Origin: Corynebacterium kutscheri
GTDB taxonomy: Bacteria > Actinomycetota > Actinomycetes > Mycobacteriales > Mycobacteriaceae
Direction of reading: 5' to 3'
Assembly (NCBI RefSeq): GCF_000980835.1
Contig: NZ_CP011312.1
Span: 186,001-250,000, forward strand
DNA length: 64,000 bases
Shown: positions 55,588 through 64,000 of the stretch, in pieces
How positions within the stretch are numbered: position 1 is the first letter of the stretch
How the letters are laid out: each line of letters starts with the position of its first letter
Made by a program: the position numbers and the translations under genes
The notes under the pieces: generated by a model
Told to the model about the DNA's origin: nothing
What the model saw: only the letters and a program-made list of their open reading frames with translations
Databases searched by the model: none

Positions 55588-57600
55588 ATGAGCACTTACT
55601 CTGACACCGCTCGCCCTGCGTTCAACCACCCAGAATCCATCGTTCCTGGCGTTCGTCCTGGTACGGTTTTGGACTCGCACGAGCCGCACGGCGTTCCTAA
55701 AAAAGAAATGTGGGAGTACCAAAAAAACCACATGGAATTGGTCTCCCCGCTTAACCGTCGTAAATTCCACATTCTTGTGGTTGGTACCGGTCTTTCCGGC
55801 GGTGGCGCAGCAGCCGCTCTTGGCGAGCTCGGCTACAACGTCAAGGTATTTACCTATCATGACGCCCCTCGTCGTGCGCACTCTATTGCCGCACAGGGTG
55901 GCGTGAACTCCGCTCGTGGTAAGAAGGTTGACAACGACGGCGCATATCGCCACGTCAAAGACACCATTAAAGGTGGCGACTACCGTGGTCGTGAATCGGA
56001 CTGCTGGCGCTTGGCGTATGAGTCCGTTCGCGTGATCGACCACATGAATGCTATCGGTGCACCTTTTGCTCGCGAATACGGTGGGGCCTTGGCTACTCGT
56101 TCCTTCGGTGGTGTGCAGGTTTCTCGTACCTATTACACTCGTGGTCAAACCGGCCAGCAGTTGCAGCTGTCTACCGCCAGCGCATTGCAGCGTCAGATTC
56201 ACTTGGGCACTGTGGAGATTTTTACCCACAACGATATGCACGACCTCATCATTACTGAGAAGGATGGGCAGAAGCGTTGCGAGGGCTTGATCATGCGTAA
56301 CATGATCAGCGGTGAATTGGTTGCTCACACCGGTCATGCTGTTATCTTGGCTACCGGCGGTTATGGCAACGTTTTCCACATGTCAACCCTGGCAAAGAAC
56401 TCCAATGCGGGCGCGATTATGCGCGCCTATGAGCATGGTGCTTACTTTGCGTCGCCATCGTTTATTCAGTTCCACCCAACCGGTTTGCCGGTGAACTCCG
56501 AATGGCAGGCAAAGACCATTCTTATGTCTGAGTCTTTGCGTAACGACGGACGTGTGTGGTCACCTATCGTTGCTGGCGATGACCGCGATCCGAACACTAT
56601 CCCTGAAGAAGAGCGTGATTACTTCCTGGAGCGCCGGTACCCTGCCTTCGGTAACCTGGTGCCTCGCGACGTGGCTTCGCGTGCAATTTCTCAGCAGATC
56701 AATAAGGGCCTAGGTGTGGGGCCACTGCACAATGCTGCTTACCTAGACTTCCGTGACTCCATCGAGCGCCTTGGCCAGAGCACCATTCGTGAGCGTTACT
56801 CCAACCTCTTCCAAATGTATGAAGAGGCTATTGGCGAAAACCCATATACGGTGCCAATGCGTATCGCCCCAACATGCCACTTCACTATGGGTGGCCTGTG
56901 GACCGACTTTAATGAAATGACCTCTATCCCAGGTCTTTTCGCTGCTGGTGAGTGCTCTTGGACTTACCACGGTGCAAACCGTCTGGGCGCAAACTCCCTG
57001 CTTTCGGCATCGGTTGATGGTTGGTTCACCCTGCCATTTAGCGTGCCAAACTTCCTAGCCGGACACCTAGGTGAAGAGCGTCTTTCTGACGACGCTCCAG
57101 AGGTTAAGGCTGCTCTTGCCCGTGCCCAAGCACGTATTGATCGTTTGATGAATATCAAGGGCGATAATCCACACGGACCTGAGTACTATCACCGCCAGCT
57201 CGGTGAAATCCTGTACTTCTCTTGTGGTGTGGCTCGCAATATTGAGGACCTTAAGTCCGGCATCGAGAAGATTCGTGCTCTACGCAAGGACTTCTGGGCA
57301 AATATGCGCATGGTTGGCCGTACCGACGAGATGAACCAAGTTCTGGAATACGCAATGCGCGTAGCCGACTACATTGACCTTGGCGAGCTGATGTGCGTGG
57401 ACGCACTTGACCGCGATGAGTCCTGTGGTGCTCACTTCCGTGACGATCACCTCTCCGAAGAAGGCGAGGCAGAGCGTGACGACGAAAACTGGTGCTTCGT
57501 TTCCGCATGGGAGCCAGGCAAAGCTGAAGGCGAGTTCATCCGCCACGCAGAGCCGCTCACCTTCGAATCGATCCCGCTGATGACAAGGAACTACAAGTAA
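55588..57600 (+). CDS. sdhA: Succinate dehydrogenase flavoprotein subunit
   Basis: 670 residues. FAD binding GTGLSGGGAAAALGELGY, covalent-flavin histidine in RAHSIAAQGGVNSA, substrate residues HPTGLP and the capping-domain arginine in SHFRDDH-like end (CGAHFRDDHL). Oxidises succinate to fumarate in the TCA cycle. Its stop overlaps the sdhB start by one base (TAATG). Confidence 0.96.
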   Translation: MSTYSDTARPAFNHPESIVPGVRPGTVLDSHEPHGVPKKEMWEYQKNHMELVSPLNRRKFHILVVGTGLSGGGAAAALGELGYNVKVFTYHDAPRRAHSIAAQGGVNSARGKKVDNDGAYRHVKDTIKGGDYRGRESDCWRLAYESVRVIDHMNAIGAPFAREYGGALATRSFGGVQVSRTYYTRGQTGQQLQLSTASALQRQIHLGTVEIFTHNDMHDLIITEKDGQKRCEGLIMRNMISGELVAHTGHAVILATGGYGNVFHMSTLAKNSNAGAIMRAYEHGAYFASPSFIQFHPTGLPVNSEWQAKTILMSESLRNDGRVWSPIVAGDDRDPNTIPEEERDYFLERRYPAFGNLVPRDVASRAISQQINKGLGVGPLHNAAYLDFRDSIERLGQSTIRERYSNLFQMYEEAIGENPYTVPMRIAPTCHFTMGGLWTDFNEMTSIPGLFAAGECSWTYHGANRLGANSLLSASVDGWFTLPFSVPNFLAGHLGEERLSDDAPEVKAALARAQARIDRLMNIKGDNPHGPEYYHRQLGEILYFSCGVARNIEDLKSGIEKIRALRKDFWANMRMVGRTDEMNQVLEYAMRVADYIDLGELMCVDALDRDESCGAHFRDDHLSEEGEAERDDENWCFVSAWEPGKAEGEFIRHAEPLTFESIPLMTRNYK

Positions 57601-58349
57601 TGAAACTCCATCTTGAAATCTGGCGTCAGGCTGGGCCAAACGACGAAGGTCACTTTGAGTCTGTCACGGTCGAAGACGCCGTAGCACAAATGTCTATTCT
57701 GGAGTTACTGGATCACGTTAACTCCGGTCTGATCGAAGAGGGCAAAGAACCATTCGCTTTCGCTTCAGACTGCCGCGAAGGTATTTGCGGTACCTGTGGT
57801 CTGATGGTTAATGGCCGCCCACACGGTTTGGAAAAGAACAAGCCTTCTTGCCACCAGCGTCTAGAAAGCGTTGCTGATGGTGCGACCTTGAAGATTGAAC
57901 CTTTCCGATCCGCTGCATACCCAGTGATTAAGGATATGGTCGTCGACCGTTCCGCACTTGATCGCGTGATGCAAGAAGGCGGCTACGTTTCGGTGAACGC
58001 TGGTACCGCGCCTGATGCGGATACCTTGCACATGAACCACCAAACCGCTGAGCTTGCACTTGATCACGCAGCGTGTATCGGCTGTGGTGCTTGCGTCGCT
58101 GCCTGCCCGAACGGTGCAGCCCACCTATTTACTGGTGCGAAGCTAGTTCACCTTTCGCTTATGCCATTGGGTAAGGAAGAACGTGGACGTCGTGCCCGTA
58201 AGATGGTTGACGAGTTGGAAACCAACTTTGGACACTGCTCCTTATATGGCGAGTGTGCTGATGTTTGCCCAGCAGGTATTCCATTGACCGCTGTTGCCGC
58301 GATCAATAAGGAACGCGCCCGCGCAGCATTTAGCGCCAAGGATCATTAA
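57600..58349 (+). CDS. sdhB: Succinate dehydrogenase iron-sulfur subunit
   Basis: 249 residues. The 2Fe-2S site is CREGICGTCG with a later cysteine in KPSCHQ; the C-terminal clusters are CIGCGACVAACPNG and CSLYGECADVCPAGIP. It links the flavin subunit to the cytochrome b. Translationally coupled to sdhA. Confidence 0.96.
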   Translation: MKLHLEIWRQAGPNDEGHFESVTVEDAVAQMSILELLDHVNSGLIEEGKEPFAFASDCREGICGTCGLMVNGRPHGLEKNKPSCHQRLESVADGATLKIEPFRSAAYPVIKDMVVDRSALDRVMQEGGYVSVNAGTAPDADTLHMNHQTAELALDHAACIGCGACVAACPNGAAHLFTGAKLVHLSLMPLGKEERGRRARKMVDELETNFGHCSLYGECADVCPAGIPLTAVAAINKERARAAFSAKDH

Positions 58350-58444
58350 TCACCCTCATAAGGTAGTACTGCGCTGACACTATTAGCGCAGTACTTATGC
58401 AGGGGTTATCCTTAACGGTACAACTACTAGAGAAAGGGCTGTCC

Positions 58445-58786
58445 ATGGCAGGAACGACCGTTGATAACAAAGGCTATCCAGTTTTTTCCGGTCGCATGGA
58501 GTACATCGACGGGTACGATCCAGTCAGCCTGTATGCACCGCATTCTTCTTTGCAACGCATGAGCACCTGGTTAGGCATGGGAATGATTTTGACCTCCCTA
58601 GCCGGATTAGGAACGTTCGTATTTGGTCTCGGTTCCGGACTCGTTGGCACTCAAGAACACTACCTGGCATACACCATCGGTGGTGCTGTTGCGGCAGCAA
58701 TTTTGATTATCGGTGGCTTTGCGCTCATTTACCGTGGGCGTCGTTACTACCGGCAGTACCGCGCAGAGACTGGACGCGTGAACTAA
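58445..58786 (+). CDS. Two-helix membrane protein behind sdhCAB
   Basis: 113 residues from the ATG at 58445, with AGAAAGGG eight bases upstream; the frame is open to 58397. Two membrane helices (STWLGMGMILTSLAGLGTFV and YTIGGAVAAAILIIGGFALI) and a basic tail (YRGRRYYRQYRAE). A similar protein follows sdhB in other corynebacteria, so it may help the complex, but no function is known. Terminator at 58811. Confidence 0.8.
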   Translation: MAGTTVDNKGYPVFSGRMEYIDGYDPVSLYAPHSSLQRMSTWLGMGMILTSLAGLGTFVFGLGSGLVGTQEHYLAYTIGGAVAAAILIIGGFALIYRGRRYYRQYRAETGRVN

Positions 58787-58810
58787 TTTAGCTTGACACC
58801 TCCTGATAAG

Positions 58811-58837
58811 AAAAGGCTCCCTCGGGAGCCTTTTCTT
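58811..58837 (+). terminator. Terminator of the sdh region
   Basis: AAAAGGCTCCCTCGGGAGCC stem, then TTTTCTTT. Confidence 0.9.
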
Positions 58838-58888
58838 TATTAGCGAACAGATTGGGAAACCACCAATAAAGCAGGAATAATCGGATCC

Positions 58889-60175
58889 ATGACTACGATG
58901 CCGTCACTGAGCGCCGAATCGGAAGCACAAAAACGCGCCAGTTTAAGAAAACATAAAAATATCGCGCTTGCTTTTTTGGTCGGTGCGGCCGTGATCTTTT
59001 TTATCTGTAAAGTTTTTGAAGCACGCGGTTATGAAAGTTTTTGGTTGGGCTTGGTAGAAGCCGGTGCCGAGGCGGGGATGGTTGGTGGCCTGGCGGACTG
59101 GTTCGCTGTGACAGCTCTTTTTCGTTACCCCTTGGGTTTAAGATTTATTCCGCATGTGGCTATTATCCCGCATGCTAAAGACAAAATTGGCGACGAGCTC
59201 ACACAATTTATTCGCTCAAACTTTTTAACTACTGATCAGATTCTTGGCAAAATTAATGAGTTTGATATACCGCATCAAGCCGGGGAGTGGCTTCGGGAAA
59301 GTGAAAACGCCAACAAGCTTTCTGGATATATGGGTAGTTTTGTGCTTTATGCGGTCAACAACATTAATTCTGATGATGCTCAGGCAGTGATCCAGCATGG
59401 GGTCGTCGAAAAGCTGGCGGAGCCTGAATGGGGACCACTTATTGGCAAAGCAGGACGCAAGCTTATCGCTGATGGACACATCGAGCCATTGATTGATGAT
59501 CTTATTGAGTGGGCTTATGGCAAGGTCATTGATTCGGGCGATTTCTTTGCCAAGATTACTAGGGATAAGTTGCCCAATTGGACGCCATCATTTGTCAATG
59601 AAATAGCTACTGAGAAAGTTCATAAGGAAGCAATCAAGTGGGTGGCGGAAATTCAAGCGGATCCAAACCACGATGCCCGTATCGCATTGCGTCGTTTTTT
59701 GAATCAGCTTACTGAGGATCTACAAACTGATCCGGAAATGATTGCCAAAGTTGAACGCATTAAAAATGACATTATGGCTAGCGATTCTGTTGTTCAAGCA
59801 GGGGCCACGCTGTGGGAAGCGGGTGTGCGTACGCTCACAGAAGCGATGGAAGATCCGCAGAGTTTGGTGCGAATTAAAATTGCTGATTTTGCTCGTTCTG
59901 CAGGTGAAAAGCTTATCGACGATCCTATGTGGCGCGATGCGGCACACAACTATATTCAACGCGTGGTCGGATACGTTGCGGATCGGCATATGGGCGATAT
60001 TATTTCGATTATTTCGGATCAGATTCGCGGCTGGGAGGCCAAAGAAGCCAGCGAGAAAATTGAGTTAATGGTGGGCAAAGATCTGCAATATATCCGCATT
60101 AACGGCACAGTAGTTGGTGCTTTGGCTGGTGTCGTTATTTATTGTGTAGGTTATTTAATATTGCTGTTGTCGTAA
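58889..60175 (+). CDS. DUF445-domain membrane protein
   Basis: 428 residues. One membrane helix near residue 30 (ALAFLVGAAVIFFICKV), the DUF445 signature GGLADWFAVTALFRYPLG with IPHTAII-like IPHAKDKIG, long helical middle and a C-terminal helix (VVGALAGVVIYCVGYLILLL). The family is widespread in bacteria and has no known role; it may form a membrane-to-cytoplasm coiled structure. Followed after 20 bases by the DUF2516 gene. Confidence 0.9.
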   Translation: MTTMPSLSAESEAQKRASLRKHKNIALAFLVGAAVIFFICKVFEARGYESFWLGLVEAGAEAGMVGGLADWFAVTALFRYPLGLRFIPHVAIIPHAKDKIGDELTQFIRSNFLTTDQILGKINEFDIPHQAGEWLRESENANKLSGYMGSFVLYAVNNINSDDAQAVIQHGVVEKLAEPEWGPLIGKAGRKLIADGHIEPLIDDLIEWAYGKVIDSGDFFAKITRDKLPNWTPSFVNEIATEKVHKEAIKWVAEIQADPNHDARIALRRFLNQLTEDLQTDPEMIAKVERIKNDIMASDSVVQAGATLWEAGVRTLTEAMEDPQSLVRIKIADFARSAGEKLIDDPMWRDAAHNYIQRVVGYVADRHMGDIISIISDQIRGWEAKEASEKIELMVGKDLQYIRINGTVVGALAGVVIYCVGYLILLLS

Positions 60176-60195
60176 AAATACCTGGATAGGAAATT

Positions 60196-60489
60196 ATGGT
60201 TGCTTTTGTAGGTTACGTCTTGGCCTTGCTCATTAAAGGCTTTTATACAGTGCTGGCGATCAGTGGCGTTATTGGTGTGATTCTTGTACTTGCTACTCGT
60301 GCCGATGCCTTTGAAGTAGCAGATAGGCAACCAAAATATGTGTGGGCGGCGTTGTTGCTTGCTTCGGCATTCGCATTGATGCTGCAAATACGCTTTTTAA
60401 GCTGGGCGGGTATTGTCATCATTGGTTTGTATTGGTTTGATGTGCGACCACAGATTAATAACATCCTTAATGGGAAATTTGGTTGGTAG
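60196..60489 (+). CDS. DUF2516 small membrane protein
   Basis: 97 residues with three membrane helices (GFYTVLAISGVIGVILVLAT, VWAALLLASAFALMLQI, AGIVIIGLYWFDVRP). Known as DUF2516 in actinobacteria. The next start codon follows the stop directly, so it is co-transcribed with the DeoC-like gene. Role unknown. Confidence 0.88.
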   Translation: MVAFVGYVLALLIKGFYTVLAISGVIGVILVLATRADAFEVADRQPKYVWAALLLASAFALMLQIRFLSWAGIVIIGLYWFDVRPQINNILNGKFGW

Positions 60490-60975
60490 ATGATCCGATC
60501 TTTTCTTGGCCAACCACGGGATAAAGTTCCTAGCAGTGGCGATTTACTAGTTGATCCAACGCTTCTCGACACAATCACTAGCGACGGTCGCGTACTTTCG
60601 GTTGCCGGATACCCTACCGGAAGGCACCACAGTCTAGTAAAAGCAGCTGAGGCGCGGTTAGCTGTCCAATGCGGTGCTACCGAAATAGTGGTGGTGCTTG
60701 ACGATACGCGTCTTTTCGACTCTTATGCGGTTATGTCTGAGCTTATTGCTTTGCGCGAGTCAGTAACACAGCCAGCCAAACTGATTCTTGCCGTCGATAC
60801 GCTTCTTGTTGATCCCATGCAGGCACGTACGCTCGCGCACTATGCTCATAAATGCGCTTTCGATGGTGTGCTCATGGGATGGAAAGAAAGCGCCCCAGAG
60901 TTTTTTCAAGAGCTACCACCATTGGAAATATTAAGTTTTACCCCCGGTTATGGGACGCTTATCACTAAGGGTTAA
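60490..60975 (+). CDS. Short DeoC-like protein, probably not an active aldolase
   Basis: 161 residues; deoxyribose-phosphate aldolases are about 220. The pattern VAGYPTGRHHSLVKAAEARL with AVQCGATEIVVVLD follows the DeoC barrel (GFP-G, K-E-A, GA-EID). The strand that should carry the Schiff-base lysine (FIKTSTG in active enzymes) reads DGVLMGWKESAP here, so the lysine is missing or moved, and the last strands are cut short. It may be a non-catalytic relative. It overlaps the end of the convergent DUF2993 gene by four bases. Confidence 0.7.
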   Translation: MIRSFLGQPRDKVPSSGDLLVDPTLLDTITSDGRVLSVAGYPTGRHHSLVKAAEARLAVQCGATEIVVVLDDTRLFDSYAVMSELIALRESVTQPAKLILAVDTLLVDPMQARTLAHYAHKCAFDGVLMGWKESAPEFFQELPPLEILSFTPGYGTLITKG

Positions 60976-61727
60976 TAGTCTAATTCGGAGAGCTTTACAT
61001 TGTTGCCGCTGGCAGTAAGACCAAAGCCAGTATCAGTAACTATAACGGTATCGATATGTAAATTCTGTACATAACCGTTAGTTCCTTGTTGGAATGCTTT
61101 GGAGATCATTTCAACAACAGAGTCCGGTAATTCAAAACCGAATAGGTGTGCGTTTGTTGCGGTTAACTGAAGCGTTCCGTCAACAGCTTCTGGTCTAAAG
61201 GTGAGTACCGCGGCACCAGAAGATATTTCTACATCGAAAGACCCAGTTCGTGCAGTGGGAGTAATTGCGGTGACTTGCACAATATTGTTGATGACATTTG
61301 CGGCTAATTCCTCAATAGACTCGGCCTGCTGCGTAGATGTGTTTTCGGCGAGAGTTTTTTGCACATCCGCGAGAATATAATCACTAGTTATTAAAGACGC
61401 GACGGTAATATGCTCTGCTGTGGGGTTGTCCGGGTCGGTAAGTGAAAGCCCGTCGATTGTTATTGTTGTTGCGGGTTGACCGGTTATTTCTTGGACTTTC
61501 CCAGTATCATCATGGGTGATATGCACAGTATCTGGTGAATCAATTTTTAAATGTGAGATCTTTTTGGTGACTAACCCTGGGATAAGTGGTTGTGCGCCAA
61601 AAGAAACCGAGACCGCTTGCATATCATCTTTGGAAAGCTGATGGGAAATATATACCCGTGCATAAAACTCCGCAATGAGTACGAGTGCGAGCAAGCCAAT
61701 AAAAAGTTTAAGAATGGTTTTCGTCAT
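60972..61727 (-). CDS. DUF2993 (LmeA-like) membrane-anchored envelope protein
   Basis: 251 residues from the ATG at 61727, where an N-terminal helix (ILKLFIGLLALVLIAEFYARVYIS) begins; the frame extends upstream but overlaps the methyltransferase there. The rest is the DUF2993 fold, with the middle pattern VTAITPTARTGSFDVEISSG and ending YVQNLHIDTVIVTDTGFGL. Mycobacterial LmeA, in this family, takes part in lipomannan elongation at the membrane. Role here is inferred from family only. Confidence 0.8.
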   Translation of the reverse strand: MTKTILKLFIGLLALVLIAEFYARVYISHQLSKDDMQAVSVSFGAQPLIPGLVTKKISHLKIDSPDTVHITHDDTGKVQEITGQPATTITIDGLSLTDPDNPTAEHITVASLITSDYILADVQKTLAENTSTQQAESIEELAANVINNIVQVTAITPTARTGSFDVEISSGAAVLTFRPEAVDGTLQLTATNAHLFGFELPDSVVEMISKAFQQGTNGYVQNLHIDTVIVTDTGFGLTASGNNVKLSELDY

Positions 61728-61773
61728 TGTAATAGTGTGACTTAAAAACCGCGTAGATTCCACCGTTATGCGG

Positions 61774-62586
61774 TTATGGTGCGATTTCTGCCCAGGAAAT
61801 CGTGAGCTGATTATCACGTATAGGTCGCCTAATCGGATGAAGTGGAACACCATCGGCAACAAGTGCGTTGTGTGTTTCTCGCCAGCGAATGCGTGGACCA
61901 AAGGTGGAAAAAGCGGCCATACGATGCCAGTAGCTGTCTAAAAGCGACAAAAGTTCGTGTATCTTTTCCCCAGGTATATTGCGGTGAATAAGTATTTTGG
62001 GTAGCCGTTCAGCGATGTCTGAAGGCTTTTCGACGTCAAATGGGTCCCATGAGAGGGTCAGAGTTTGAGGACCAGTGTGATCAAGTACTATCCAGGTTGC
62101 CCGACGCCCGAGCTCATCACAAGTTCCTTCAACGAATTTCCCTTCCGGGCGCAGCCGACTTAACACCATCTCCCAGGCGGATTCGACTTGTGAAACATCG
62201 TATTGCCGCAACACATTAAAAGCGCGCACAATATCGGGGGTATAGCCGGCAAGTTCAAAACCACCGAGTTCGAAACTGACTCCATCACGTGGTGGCAAGA
62301 TTCGTTGCGGGTCGATTTCTAATCCGATGATCCGAATATCAGATCGGGTTTTTCTTAACCAGCGTGCCCACTCGACGGTCGTCGTAAAGCTTGCTCCGTA
62401 GCCTACATCGAGGGCAAGGGGATTAAGACTGTGGTGTAATAGGCGCGAAAAATCCGCATTAAAGTGCATCCAACGGTCGACGCGGCGTAAACGCTGAAAA
62501 CCCGTCGTGCCACGAGTAATGACACCGACGGGTGCGCCACGACCACTGGCGAAATTGGTGCGCATATTATGCGCGTGGTCAGCCAT
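61774..62586 (-). CDS. Class I SAM-dependent methyltransferase
   Basis: 270 residues. SAM-binding motif I is LALDVGYGASFTTTVEWA, with the acidic residue of motif II in IIGLEIDPQR. No substrate-specific motif is visible. It is followed 46 bases downstream by the DUF2993 gene and preceded closely by the DUF2505 gene, so the three may share an operon. Homologues are found at the same place in other corynebacteria; function unknown. Confidence 0.82.
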   Translation of the reverse strand: MADHAHNMRTNFASGRGAPVGVITRGTTGFQRLRRVDRWMHFNADFSRLLHHSLNPLALDVGYGASFTTTVEWARWLRKTRSDIRIIGLEIDPQRILPPRDGVSFELGGFELAGYTPDIVRAFNVLRQYDVSQVESAWEMVLSRLRPEGKFVEGTCDELGRRATWIVLDHTGPQTLTLSWDPFDVEKPSDIAERLPKILIHRNIPGEKIHELLSLLDSYWHRMAAFSTFGPRIRWRETHNALVADGVPLHPIRRPIRDNQLTISWAEIAP

Positions 62587-62589
62587 AGA

Positions 62590-63093
62590 TTAGAGGTTTT
62601 CAGAAATCCACTGTTCGGTCAGAGCACCTTCGTTGGCAAAAAGCTCGCCAAGTGCTTCAGCAACTTTAGGTTCGATCGCTGGACCCATGAAAGGAATATT
62701 CACATTGACTTCATTGGCATAACTGAGAGTGGTTTGCTCGTTTTCACCGTGAAGAGAAATCTGACCTTTGAAATCAACAGGTGTGCCTTTAACATCGGCA
62801 GTGTAGCTGATTGCTGCGTCATTTCCTTCTAAACCAGCGACGGTAACTACGCGCTTAACCTTGAGCGCCTGGCTAATCATGGCGCGAACGGCTTCCGGAA
62901 GAATGTCGAGCGGAAGGATCTCGAACAAGGTTGCAACTGCGCCGCCATTAGCATCGGTGAACTCGTGAAGCTCACCTGGTTCCGGAGAAAGTGTGGTTGC
63001 AATGAAGGTCCAATAGTCGGCGTTGGTTAGCGCCTGGTGAACTTTTTCAGCAGAATGATTAATTGTTACGGTGTTCTCACTACGAGTTGTCAT
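62590..63093 (-). CDS. DUF2505 protein (SRPBCC-like)
   Basis: 167 residues. The beginning NTVTINHSAEKVHQALTNAD and the alternating beta-strands (AAISYTADVKGTPVDFKGQI) fit DUF2505, a START/SRPBCC-like fold that holds hydrophobic ligands. It has no signal peptide. Three bases separate it from the methyltransferase gene; it is divergent from murB with 39 bases between the starts. Role unknown. Confidence 0.85.
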   Translation of the reverse strand: MTTRSENTVTINHSAEKVHQALTNADYWTFIATTLSPEPGELHEFTDANGGAVATLFEILPLDILPEAVRAMISQALKVKRVVTVAGLEGNDAAISYTADVKGTPVDFKGQISLHGENEQTTLSYANEVNVNIPFMGPAIEPKVAEALGELFANEGALTEQWISENL

Positions 63094-63132
63094 GAGCTAC
63101 AGACTACCCTTAACAGAGTGAGAGACACATTT

Positions 63133-64000
63133 ATGGCACTCGAATCCATTCCCGGAAGCGAAATTCGGGAAACAAATTTTGCGGAATTAACTACTCTGCA
63201 TCTCGGTGGAACCCCGATATGCGCTGTGGAATGCACAACAAGTGAAGCCTTATGCGAAGTGGTGAAGCTTTTCGACGATAACCGCATTAAACAACTCATT
63301 GTCGGAGGCGGCTCGAATTTAGTTGTCGCAGACGGCGCATTAGATATATGTGCAGTGATTGTTGCCACCAAAAAAATTACTATCGACCCAGATACCGGCA
63401 TTGTTCGTGCTGAAGCCGGTGCTTGTTGGGATGATGTTGTAGCAGCGAGCGTTCATGCGGGTCTAGGTGGAATTGAGTGTTTATCTGGTATCCCGGGTTC
63501 AGCGGGGGCAACACCGGTGCAAAATGTGGGTGCTTATGGTGTTGAAATTGCTGATGTTTTGACCCAAGTAAAACTTTATGATCGAACAACTGGTGAGGTT
63601 TCGTGGGTACCAGCAAGTGGATTGGAGTTGGCTTATCGTTATTCCAATCTTAAATTCACGCATCGGGCAGTAGTACTAGAAATTGAGTTGCAGCTTACTA
63701 CTGATGGACTTTCAGCTCCGCTGCGTTTTGGTGAGTTAGCAAGAAAACTTGGGGTTGATACTGAGGGTGATACATTGCGGGTGGATGCGAGATTAGTGCG
63801 TGATGCGGTTATGGAACTGCGTCGTGGAAAAGGGATGGTTTATGACGAAGCGGACCATGATACGTGGTCAGCGGGCTCATTTTTTACTAATCCGATTGTT
63901 AGCGTTGAAACTGCGCAAAAAGTGCGGGCTTCTTTAAGTGAGGCTGATGCACAAACTATGCCGTGTTTTGATGCTGGGGGAAAAAAGAAATTATCTGCAG
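63133..64000 (+). CDS. murB: UDP-N-acetylenolpyruvoylglucosamine reductase, 5' part
   Basis: The open frame runs to the window end. FAD motifs VGGGSNLVVADG and CLSGIPGSAGATPVQNVGAY, substrate loop RYSNLKF and active-site DEADHDTWSAGSFFTNPIV (with the catalytic serine) identify MurB, which makes UDP-MurNAc for peptidoglycan. About 289 codons are seen, so 60-80 are missing. Start ATG 63133 was preferred over GTG 63118. It includes one copy each of CTTTTCGACG and CCGGAAGCG. Confidence 0.95.
   Translation, partial: MALESIPGSEIRETNFAELTTLHLGGTPICAVECTTSEALCEVVKLFDDNRIKQLIVGGGSNLVVADGALDICAVIVATKKITIDPDTGIVRAEAGACWDDVVAASVHAGLGGIECLSGIPGSAGATPVQNVGAYGVEIADVLTQVKLYDRTTGEVSWVPASGLELAYRYSNLKFTHRAVVLEIELQLTTDGLSAPLRFGELARKLGVDTEGDTLRVDARLVRDAVMELRRGKGMVYDEADHDTWSAGSFFTNPIVSVETAQKVRASLSEADAQTMPCFDAGGKKKLSA

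Noticed and set aside
55534..56379. Minus-strand open frame of 281 codons opposite sdhA
   Set aside because: sdhA is certain on the plus strand; long antisense frames are common in strongly codon-biased genes.

Overview
The window is a chromosomal segment of a Corynebacterium, most likely from the C. diphtheriae-like pilus-bearing group; I do not commit to a species. The evidence is a GlxR-type cAMP regulator, a membrane class III adenylate cyclase, a corynomycolyltransferase, a fused RmlCD enzyme, a three-gene SdhCAB operon, sortase-type wall proteins, a reduced actinobacterial Tad locus, and a gene order that from memory parallels M. tuberculosis Rv3677c to Rv3644c and then C. glutamicum around rmlA-rmlCD-rmlB, cmt, lpd and sdhCAB. 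G+C is moderate in the core genes and visibly lower between about 27 and 39 kb.

Layout. 1-8.4 kb: metallo-hydrolase end, HNH endonuclease, glxR, a 30-residue membrane peptide, nth, a TlpA-like thioredoxin, a CoA-type Nudix hydrolase, a MarP-like protease, an alpha/beta hydrolase that seems to lack its nucleophile, and a holin-X-like protein. 8.4-13.9 kb: a HAD hydrolase, an intergenic 6C small RNA, then the ssd-tadA-tadB-tadC-pilin-TadE-like operon. 13.9-26.8 kb: DEAD/DEAH helicase, cspA, topA, a TetR/DUF5692 pair with a clear palindromic operator, an OPT transporter, adenylate cyclase, DNA polymerase III delta' and tRNA-Thr(CGT).

26.9-39 kb is an accessory island inserted behind the tRNA gene. 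It starts with a decayed prophage arm (integrase, unknown gene, ImmA/IrrE-like peptidase, unknown gene, most with frameshifts). It continues with a secreted-protein gene broken by one stop codon and two large divergent surface proteins, one with a LANTG and one with an LPLTG sorting signal, separated by 2.2 kb of gene debris. No sortase gene is present.

39-52.5 kb is cell-envelope work: secreted trypsin-like protease, acyltransferase-like membrane protein, two glycosyltransferases with a DUF2304 partner, a second HNH endonuclease, the dTDP-rhamnose operon (rmlB-rmlCD-rmlA) with a flippase-like protein and a prolyl oligopeptidase, and a mycolyltransferase. A 33-residue serine-rich peptide gene with its own promoter and terminator lies between the mycolyltransferase and lpd. 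53-64 kb: lpd, sdhCAB with a small membrane protein, DUF445, DUF2516, a DeoC-like protein, a DUF2993 lipoprotein-like gene, a methyltransferase, DUF2505 and the start of murB.

The most unusual signals are two short words repeated far above chance, a polar 10-mer (CTTTTCGACG) and a palindromic word (core TTCCGGAA). Both are common in the core and almost missing from the island. Other points are the two tiny membrane-type peptides, the 6C RNA and the decayed island itself.
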